NCBI GenBank assembly: GCA_033763845.1
Contig: JANRJR010000074.1
Coordinates: 1-35,200, forward strand
DNA from: DASZBR01 sp033763845
Lineage (GTDB): Bacteria > Pseudomonadota > Gammaproteobacteria > DASZBR01
Direction: 5' to 3'
Length of the DNA: 35,200 bases
A model generated the notes under the pieces. It had not been told where the DNA came from. It was given only the letters and a program-made list of their open reading frames with translations, and did not search any database. Positions 29,864 to 35,200 of the stretch are shown here, in pieces (the first letter of the stretch is position 1; each line of letters starts with the position of its first letter). Made by a program: the position numbers and the translations under genes.

Positions 29864-31249
29864 ATGACCTTAGATACTGCTTTCCTTTCACGTGTACAAT
29901 TTGCTTTTACGATAAGTTTTCATATTTTATTTCCCGCTTTTAGTATTGGATTATCTACTTTTTTGGCTGTGATGGAAGGTTTTTGGATCAAAACGCGCAA
30001 CCCGCTTTATTTAAATATTTGTAAATTCTGGGTCAAAATATTTGCTTTAACATTTGGAATGGGAATAGTTTCTGGAATCGTGATGGAATTCCAATTGGGC
30101 ACGAATTGGTCGCGTTTTACGCTATCTGCAGGCGGCGTATTAGGCGTGCTATTTACGTATGAAGTCATGACCGCATTTTTTATCGAAGCAGGATTTTTAG
30201 GTGTAATGCTATTTGGCTGGAATAAAGTAGGTCCAAAGCTCCATTATACAGCTACTTTATTAGTGACGATGGGTACAACGGCATCAGCTTACTGGATTCT
30301 GTGTGCAAATACGTGGATGCAGCATCCGGTTGGTTATGCTTTAGTAAAAGGTATGTTTGTTCCTACCGATTGGTATCAAATTATTTTTAGCCCTGCTTTG
30401 TTTCCAAGATTTATCCATATGATGTTCGCTTGTTATCTTTCAGCTGGTTTTGTCATATTGAGTGTAAGCGCTTACTATTTGTTAAAAAACAAACATATCA
30501 ATTTTGCGAGGAAGTGTTTTTCTGTCACGGGGTTGTTTTTGATTTTATTAGCGCCTGCGCAAATTATCATGGGAGATGCGACTGGTGTAGAAGTGCATGA
30601 AAATCAGCCCATTAAAACCGCAGCCATAGAAGGAATTTGGGATACTCAAAAGGGTGCTCCGCTATTATTATTTGCGCTACCAGATCAGCAAAATCAAAAA
30701 AATAATTTTTCAATTGGAATTCCTCATTTTTCTTCATTACTGAATACTCACAGCTGGAATGGTGAGATGGTGGGTTTAAAATCTGTCTCGCCTTCTGACC
30801 AGCCGAATGTCGCCATTGTTTTTTGGACATTCAGAATTATGGTAGCGGCTGGATTTGCAATGTTATTTCTTGCTGTAATCGGATTATATTTAAGATTAAA
30901 AAAACGTTTATTTGATACGCGGTGGTATTTAAAGTTATGTGTGCTTAGCTCACCTTTGGGATTTGTGGCGATGTGGTGTGGCTGGATTACGGCTGAAATA
31001 GGACGCCAGCCCTGGATTGTGTATGGTGTAATCCGAACCGCGGATGGAGTGTCAAAAATACTGCTTCGAAATGTAATTATTTCTTTTGGATTAATTATTA
31101 TTGTGTACGGTGTTATTTTTGGTTATTTCTATTTTAAATATTTAAGTAAAATTATTAGCAAAGGCCCTGATGTTCTTGATGTTCCTGAAGCAGATCTGCC
31201 TTTCCAATACATGCCTATTACAAATACGTCAAAGGGTGAGCAACCATGA
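29864..31249 (+). CDS. cydA: Cytochrome bd-type ubiquinol oxidase subunit I (CIO type)
   Basis: A 461-residue membrane protein carrying the hemes of a bd oxidase, which reduces oxygen with ubiquinol. The heme-ligand His20 is in FAFTISFHILFPAFSIGLS, FPRFIHMMFACYLSAGF carries another ligand, and GRQPWIVYGVIRTADGVS is a family signature. The Q-loop after IMGDATGVEVHENQPIK is short, the pattern of CioA/cyanide-insensitive and other short-loop bd oxidases. About nine hydrophobic spans are seen. The start is the second in-frame ATG (29864), with GGAGG five bases upstream; the ATG at 29852 overlaps that site. It overlaps cydB by four bases. Such oxidases support growth at low oxygen and under nitrosative stress. 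Confidence 0.95.
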   Translation: MTLDTAFLSRVQFAFTISFHILFPAFSIGLSTFLAVMEGFWIKTRNPLYLNICKFWVKIFALTFGMGIVSGIVMEFQLGTNWSRFTLSAGGVLGVLFTYEVMTAFFIEAGFLGVMLFGWNKVGPKLHYTATLLVTMGTTASAYWILCANTWMQHPVGYALVKGMFVPTDWYQIIFSPALFPRFIHMMFACYLSAGFVILSVSAYYLLKNKHINFARKCFSVTGLFLILLAPAQIIMGDATGVEVHENQPIKTAAIEGIWDTQKGAPLLLFALPDQQNQKNNFSIGIPHFSSLLNTHSWNGEMVGLKSVSPSDQPNVAIVFWTFRIMVAAGFAMLFLAVIGLYLRLKKRLFDTRWYLKLCVLSSPLGFVAMWCGWITAEIGRQPWIVYGVIRTADGVSKILLRNVIISFGLIIIVYGVIFGYFYFKYLSKIISKGPDVLDVPEADLPFQYMPITNTSKGEQP

Positions 31250-32253
31250 TTATGGACCATCTTGCTTTGATTTGGGGCGGAATAATTGCATTTGGGATTA
31301 TCCTTTACATCATCCTAGATGGTTTTGATTTAGGCATTGGGTTATTAATGCCTTTTTTTAAAGCACATCAAGACCGTGATCTCATGGTGAGTACCATATT
31401 ACCTGTGTGGGATGGAAACGAAACATGGCTAGTATTTGGAGGCGCTTCTTTGTACGGGGCGTTTCCGCTAGCGTTTAGCACTATTCTGCCTTTAATTTAT
31501 TTGCCGATATTTTTCATGGTGTTGGGTTTGCTTTTTCGCGGCGTTTCGTTTGAGTTTAGATTAAAAGTGTCGGATGAAAAAAAATATTTGTGGGATTATT
31601 GTTTTTTTGCCGGGTCTTTGTTGGCAACCTTGTCCCAAGGATTTATTTTGGGGGTATTTATAAAAGGGTTTTACTTTGTTAATGGCCGTTTTTTCGTCGG
31701 TGAATGGCAGTGGCTGGATCCATTTAATTTCTTTTGTGCAATTTCCTTAGTATTTGGTTATGTATTGCTAGGCGCTAATAGACTGATCTCTAAAACTCAA
31801 GGATTACTACAACGGAAATGTTTTGAAGTTTCTCATAAAGTTCAATATGTCATTCTTTTTGCATGTGTTGCAGTCAGTGCGTGGACACCGTTTTTGGATC
31901 CCGCGCTCATGCAAAAATGGTTTAATCCTCAAAACATGCTTTATCTTGCTCCGTTGCCTGTAATCACCTTCTTTTTGTGGGGATTACATTTTTATGCGAT
32001 TAAGAACCAATGGGAAAAGGCTCCGTTTTGGTGTGCGGTAGGTATCTTTGTTTGCTGTTATGTAGGATTTATTGTCAGCACGTATCCTTATGTGGTTCCA
32101 CGCCATATGACTTACCTCGAAGCAGCTGCGCCGCGATCGTCACTTTTGTTTATGTTGATTGGGGCCCTTATTATGCTACCTGTTTTGCTGTACTACACTT
32201 ATTACGCATACAAAATATTTGATGGCAAAGTAAGTGAGAAAATGGAGTACTAG
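31246..32253 (+). CDS. cydB: Cytochrome bd-type ubiquinol oxidase subunit II
   Basis: A 335-residue integral membrane protein, structural partner of CydA. LYIILDGFDLGIGLLMPFF near the N-terminus and LPVWDGNETWLVFGGASLYG are diagnostic. Around nine hydrophobic segments are visible, with STYPYVVP in the C-terminal part as usual for the family. It starts within an ATGA overlap with cydA and ends two bases before a 34-residue third subunit gene, so the three form one operon. Confidence 0.95.
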   Translation: MIMDHLALIWGGIIAFGIILYIILDGFDLGIGLLMPFFKAHQDRDLMVSTILPVWDGNETWLVFGGASLYGAFPLAFSTILPLIYLPIFFMVLGLLFRGVSFEFRLKVSDEKKYLWDYCFFAGSLLATLSQGFILGVFIKGFYFVNGRFFVGEWQWLDPFNFFCAISLVFGYVLLGANRLISKTQGLLQRKCFEVSHKVQYVILFACVAVSAWTPFLDPALMQKWFNPQNMLYLAPLPVITFFLWGLHFYAIKNQWEKAPFWCAVGIFVCCYVGFIVSTYPYVVPRHMTYLEAAAPRSSLLFMLIGALIMLPVLLYYTYYAYKIFDGKVSEKMEY

Positions 32254-32255
32254 TT

Positions 32256-32360
32256 ATGCGAAAATTTTTGTGGTTTGTAGGTATATATGCAGGTTCTGTT
32301 TTAGGGATTTTTCTTATCAGTGGTTTAATTCATGTGATCATTTTTTTATTAAAGGCCTAG
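32256..32360 (+). CDS. Cytochrome bd small subunit (CydX-like / DUF2474-like)
   Basis: A 34-residue single-span membrane protein, MRKFLWFVGIYAGSVLGIFL followed by ISGLIHVIIFLLKA, read directly from the DNA two bases after the cydB stop. A start with basic residues plus LWFVG, then one hydrophobic helix, is the pattern of the small third subunit of bd oxidases. It resembles the DUF2474 type found with CioAB more than E. coli CydX. Such peptides stabilise the hemes or the assembled oxidase. It is easily missed by gene callers because of its size. Confidence 0.8.
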   Translation: MRKFLWFVGIYAGSVLGIFLISGLIHVIIFLLKA

Positions 32361-32371
32361 AAGTTTAAATT

Positions 32372-32755
32372 ATGATAACAGTATTTTATGATGGCAAATG
32401 CGGCTTATGTTCAAAAGAGATTAACTATTATCGCAAAATTGCGCCGAATAATATTTTCGATTGGCAAGATATCACTGAGTCCACAGAGGAACTAAAAAAA
32501 GCAAATATTTCCCTGGCTGAAGGGCTAAAACTCCTTCATGCTAAAGATCATAATGGCCAGATGTATATTGGCATAGATGCTTTTATTGTGATTTGGGAGC
32601 AATTGAAAGGATGGAGTATTCTGGCTGCTTTGATCAGATTACCTATCATCCGACACATTGCAAATGGGGCCTACCAGATATTCGCCAGCTGGCGATTTAA
32701 ACAATTGAAACATTGCCAATTAGCCACGAAACACGACACATCATCAAGATATTAA
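32372..32755 (+). CDS. DCC-family thiol-disulfide oxidoreductase-like protein (DUF393)
   Basis: A 127-residue protein with the DxxCxxC motif at its start (ITVFYDGKCGLCSKEI; Asp7, Cys10, Cys13). The rest follows the YuxK/DCC pattern (ALIRLPIIRHIANGAYQIFA). Members have a thioredoxin-like fold and are presumed redox proteins, but substrates are unknown. It starts 11 bases after the cyd small subunit and lies about 50 bases before the photolyase-like genes, a neighbourhood consistent with redox or flavin functions. Confidence 0.85.
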   Translation: MITVFYDGKCGLCSKEINYYRKIAPNNIFDWQDITESTEELKKANISLAEGLKLLHAKDHNGQMYIGIDAFIVIWEQLKGWSILAALIRLPIIRHIANGAYQIFASWRFKQLKHCQLATKHDTSSRY

Positions 32756-32806
32756 ATTACTAGCATTCATATCTAAAAAACTATTGAAAAAATTTAGAGT
32801 TAAGTG

Positions 32807-33601
32807 ATGGAAAAACTGAGAAAAAAATTTAGTGACAGGGAAGATTTAATAGCATTTGTTAAGGCATTGTCACCTTCTGCGATAGGTGATGCATCTCCGA
32901 TACGGGGTGGTTATGATCACGCACGAGATTTATTGTGCAAGATTGATCCCATCAATTACAGCAGGACTAGAAATTTTGGAGATGGAAAAATCACCAAGCT
33001 TTCGCCTTACATACATCATGGGGTAATTGATCTTAATCAAGTTCGAAATTATGCACTGGATAAATGTTCTGAGCCTGAACAAAGTTCAAAGTTCATACAA
33101 GAATTAGGATGGAGAGATTTTTGGCAGCGTGTTGCTGATAAAAATCCTCACTGGCTCTGGGAAGATGTGGAAAGCTATAAAACAGGTTTTCTTCCAGAAG
33201 ATTATGAAGCTAAATTGCCGGATGATATTGCAACGGGTAATACAGGCGTTGCTTGCATTGACTCGTTCATAAGCGATTTACTCAATACGGGTTATGTCCA
33301 TAACCATGCACGGATGTACTTAGCCAGCTTTGTTGTCCATTTTAGGCGTGTGAAATGGCAGGCAGGAGCGGAGTGGTTTTTGGAGCATCTGTTGGATGGT
33401 GATGAGGCTAGCAATAATCTTTCATGGCAATGGGTAGCGAGTACTTTCAGCAATAAGCCCTACATCTTTAATCTTGAAAACGTTGATAAATATTTTGGCA
33501 AGTTCGTTGATACAACGCCAGAAAATAATAAGATTTTGGATTTAAGTTATGAAGAGTTATCAGCGCGTTTATTTCCATATATTGGAGCAAACTGTGGCTA
33601 G
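32807..33601 (+). CDS. Photolyase/cryptochrome FAD-binding domain encoded alone
   Basis: A 264-residue protein equal to the helical C-terminal FAD domain of DNA photolyases, without the N-terminal alpha/beta domain. Family signatures in order: KITKLSPYIHHGVIDLNQV (61-79, FAD phosphate contacts), QELGWRDFWQRV (98-109), GYVHNHARMYLASFVVHF (162-179), and DGDEASNNLSWQWVASTFSN (197-216, containing the Asn/Trp flavin- and lesion-site residues). These are the residues needed to hold FAD and the electron-transfer tryptophans. The start is ATG 32807. The next gene, overlapping by eight bases, appears to encode the missing alpha/beta domain, so the pair looks like a photolyase split in reversed order. 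Confidence 0.85.
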   Translation: MEKLRKKFSDREDLIAFVKALSPSAIGDASPIRGGYDHARDLLCKIDPINYSRTRNFGDGKITKLSPYIHHGVIDLNQVRNYALDKCSEPEQSSKFIQELGWRDFWQRVADKNPHWLWEDVESYKTGFLPEDYEAKLPDDIATGNTGVACIDSFISDLLNTGYVHNHARMYLASFVVHFRRVKWQAGAEWFLEHLLDGDEASNNLSWQWVASTFSNKPYIFNLENVDKYFGKFVDTTPENNKILDLSYEELSARLFPYIGANCG

Positions 33602-34016
33602 AGAGATTATATGGATCCATGATAAAGCGCTAAACAGTTTTTTAGTTCAGGCAATAAATGATAAGGCAAAAGCAATATTTGTCTGGGATGATGAATATTT
33701 TAAAACTCGTTCCTATTCGCTGAAGCGTTTAGTATTTATCTATGAAACACTCTGTCAAATGCCAGTTGATGTCATTAAAGGCCAAACAATTGAAATAATA
33801 CGATCTTTATCACCGAGTAAAATTACAACGCTCTACGTTGCAGATACGAAAATCAAAGAAATAATTCAACATCTTACAAAAAACTTTGATGTTGAGGTTG
33901 TTAGATCTCATCCTTTTGTGAAAATTCCGGATGGATACGAGTTTAGGCGTTTTTTTAAATACTGGGATAAAGCAAAAAAGACAGCCTTCTTGAGAAATGG
34001 AGGAGAGGATGCTTGA
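33594..34016 (+). CDS. Photolyase N-terminal (alpha/beta antenna) domain-like protein encoded separately
   Basis: A 140-residue protein. Start GTG 33594 is chosen because GGAG lies six bases upstream; an in-frame ATG at 33549 would overlap the previous gene by 53 bases. The fold pattern matches the photolyase antenna domain. A first strand and loop AREIIWIHDKALN stand where photolyases have WFRxDLRxxDN, then KAIFVWDDEYF, SLKRLVFIYETL, SKITTLYVADTKIKEIIQHL, and near the end FRRFFKYWDKAKKTAFL, which corresponds to YxxFTPFWKAW. The arginines of the usual first loop are replaced by His-Asp-Lys. Assignment to this domain is reasonable but less firm than for its neighbour. Confidence 0.65.
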   Translation: MAREIIWIHDKALNSFLVQAINDKAKAIFVWDDEYFKTRSYSLKRLVFIYETLCQMPVDVIKGQTIEIIRSLSPSKITTLYVADTKIKEIIQHLTKNFDVEVVRSHPFVKIPDGYEFRRFFKYWDKAKKTAFLRNGGEDA

Positions 34017-34069
34017 TTTCACCCAATTTATAAAATTTGAATTTTTCAGATTTTTTAGCCATTTAGCCA

Positions 34070-34088
34070 GGGCGAGCAATGCTCGTCC
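34070..34088. repeat. Short palindromic element downstream of the photolyase-like genes
   Basis: GGGCGAGCA and TGCTCGTCC form a nearly perfect stem (one G-T pair) around 34079. It is GC-rich in an AT-rich gap between convergent genes and resembles dispersed REP-like elements. It has no T-tract. Confidence 0.45.
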
Positions 34089-34193
34089 ACAAAACAAAAC
34101 CCCTTTTGACGGAACTCTGAGAGAGGGGATGTTAAAAACATCAAAAAATTAGCAAGGTAGTCCAGACATAGTGCGGCGAAATCCAGGAAAAAA

Positions 34194-34505
34194 TTAGATT
34201 TTATAATCAAACACAACTGGCAACACACCTTCTTTTAACGCTGGATGAATCAATTCTTTCGCGAATTTAATATGTTCGGGATGTTCTAAATAAAATTTGC
34301 GATCCAAGTCATTTTTAAACTCCATTGTAAATCCATGTAAATAACCTTGATCTAAGTTTTCAGGGCTGTTATTTGTTCCCCACGAAAATGATTGAATTTG
34401 TGGAATAATATTTTTCAATACTCCAAATTTTTCCATTATTTGTGTAATTTCTTTTTCTGATAAAGAAGATTTAAAGGGGAGTAGAACGATGTGGCGGATG
34501 GTCAT
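34194..34505 (-). CDS. Dabb (stress-responsive alpha/beta barrel) domain protein
   Basis: A 103-residue single-domain protein. It begins with MTIRHIVLLPFKSSLSEKEI, the typical first strand of Dabb proteins, and contains FSWGTNNSPENLDQGYLHGF followed by TMEF, the central family signature. The end is YLEHPEHIKFAKELIHPALK, where the conserved HPxHxxF pattern is kept. Such proteins form dimeric ferredoxin-like barrels; roles range from stress proteins to polyketide cyclases, so no reaction can be given. It is convergent with the photolyase-like pair, and the gap between them (about 180 bases) holds only the palindrome described above. Confidence 0.88.
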   Translation of the reverse strand: MTIRHIVLLPFKSSLSEKEITQIMEKFGVLKNIIPQIQSFSWGTNNSPENLDQGYLHGFTMEFKNDLDRKFYLEHPEHIKFAKELIHPALKEGVLPVVFDYKI

Positions 34506-34633
34506 TTTTTGGCTCCAATTTTGTCTTTCTGAGAGGCTGATTTTTAAGAAAGAGTAACTTTTTCAAAGACTATTATCAAATTTTGGTCAATATGGTAAAG
34601 TTTTTTTAAGGTTCTTTATTGGGAGAACGCTTG

Positions 34634-35200
34634 ATGAATAAGATATCGGTGCAAAGCTTAAACAGCATATTCGATGTGATTGAAGATCTTTCTTCCACTG
34701 TAGGGTGGGTAAGGGATATCACCGGGAAAAAGCAGCTCTACGTTAGCCGTAATTATGAAAAGATTTGGGAGCATCCGGTAGAAGAGTTATATGAACATCC
34801 TTCCTCGTTTAATGAATGGTTAATTACAGACGGTAACCCGTCGCGTAAAAAAAACAGTGCAGGCCTCAATCTTTATCGCGTCAGAAAATCACATGACAAA
34901 GTTCTCTTCGTTAAAGATCAGCATTATCTTTTGACAAATGACCAAGGAATTCCAGTAGGGCATGTGGGTTTTGCAACAGAAGTATCGCAAGCCGAGTGGG
35001 AAAAAAGTTTAGCGACACTTGAAACAACACCGGTGGTTGCTTCTGTACAGAAGAATGTACTTGCTGCGGTACAGCAAGAGTTAAAAATATATTCGGGCAT
35101 TGCAGATGCCGAAGATAAATCTTTAAAGATTTTTGAACTCATTGAGCAATATATATCAATGCACGCCTTAAAAATCACACCTCGTGAAAAAGCGTGTCTT
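34634..35200 (+). CDS. PAS-LuxR type regulator, N-terminal part (cut by window edge)
   Basis: The frame is open from ATG 34634, with GGAG eight bases upstream, through the last base (189 codons, no stop). Residues about 20-120 resemble a PAS domain (VGWVRDITGKKQLYVSRNYE, then KIWEHPVEELYEHPSSFNEW). A linker follows, and the last visible residues, ALKITPREKACL, are the beginning of a LuxR-type DNA-binding domain (LTxREKxxL). It thus appears to be another one-component PAS-LuxR regulator like the one at 28117. The first bases of the helix-turn-helix are all that is visible, so the class is likely but not complete. Confidence 0.75.
   Translation, partial: MNKISVQSLNSIFDVIEDLSSTVGWVRDITGKKQLYVSRNYEKIWEHPVEELYEHPSSFNEWLITDGNPSRKKNSAGLNLYRVRKSHDKVLFVKDQHYLLTNDQGIPVGHVGFATEVSQAEWEKSLATLETTPVVASVQKNVLAAVQQELKIYSGIADAEDKSLKIFELIEQYISMHALKITPREKACL

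Noticed and set aside
34110..34140. CCCC...GGGG pairing as a terminator between the photolyase-like pair and the Dabb gene
   Set aside because: Only a 4-5 bp stem with a long loop and no T-tract.
1..35200. CRISPR arrays, tRNA or rRNA genes, IS elements or integrase-linked attachment sites
   Set aside because: No direct-repeat arrays, cloverleaf-like sequences, transposase or integrase motifs were seen in any gap.

Overview
The window looks like the chromosome of a low-to-moderate GC gammaproteobacterium, most likely from the Legionellales (Coxiella/Aquicella/Legionella side). That is inferred from gene content: a PanG-type ketopantoate reductase, a DUF1640 protein, several PAS/LuxR regulators, effector-like unknown proteins and an ErpA/EF-P/EpmAB housekeeping background. 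No rRNA, tRNA, IS element, CRISPR array or prophage was seen. Genes are tightly packed, with many 4-23 nt overlaps, and no gene-free stretch exceeds about 180 bases.

Layout. 1-1.8 kb: the EF-P modification locus (epmB partial, efp, epmA). 1.9-3.5 kb: deoB divergent from erpA. 3.5-6.4 kb, minus strand: a four-gene type VI secretion block (tssB-tssC-hcp-tssE) followed by a very short CsrA-like gene, and divergent from a small XRE-type regulator. 6.8-9.6 kb: gltX-cysS, with a strong intrinsic terminator hairpin just before gltX. 9.75-15.9 kb, plus strand: lpxH, two adjacent unknown coiled-coil genes, hemE, a CNNM/CorC-type membrane protein and fumC. 15.9-17.2 kb: an exported beta-lactamase-fold serine hydrolase. 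17.2-25 kb, minus strand: hfq-like, panG, panB, panC, coaX, coaBC, panE-like, birA, DUF1640, ubiG, gph. This is an almost uninterrupted run centred on vitamin B5 and coenzyme A synthesis.

25-29.7 kb is more accessory: a small membrane protein, a TPR protein ending in a eukaryotic-type CaaX prenylation box (Cys-Ile-Val-Met), a YchJ-like protein, an unknown protein and a PAS-LuxR regulator. 29.8-32.4 kb is a cyanide-insensitive-type cytochrome bd oxidase (cydA, cydB) with its tiny third subunit. 32.4-34 kb holds a DCC-family protein and what appears to be a photolyase split into two genes in reversed domain order. The window ends with a Dabb-domain gene and a second PAS-LuxR regulator cut by the edge.

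The strongest leads are the CaaX-terminated TPR protein, the split and order-reversed photolyase, the T6SS core with an attached degenerate CsrA, the divergent tail-less Hfq, and two ketopantoate-reductase-type enzymes in one operon. All functions are read from sequence motifs and family knowledge; no database search was run.
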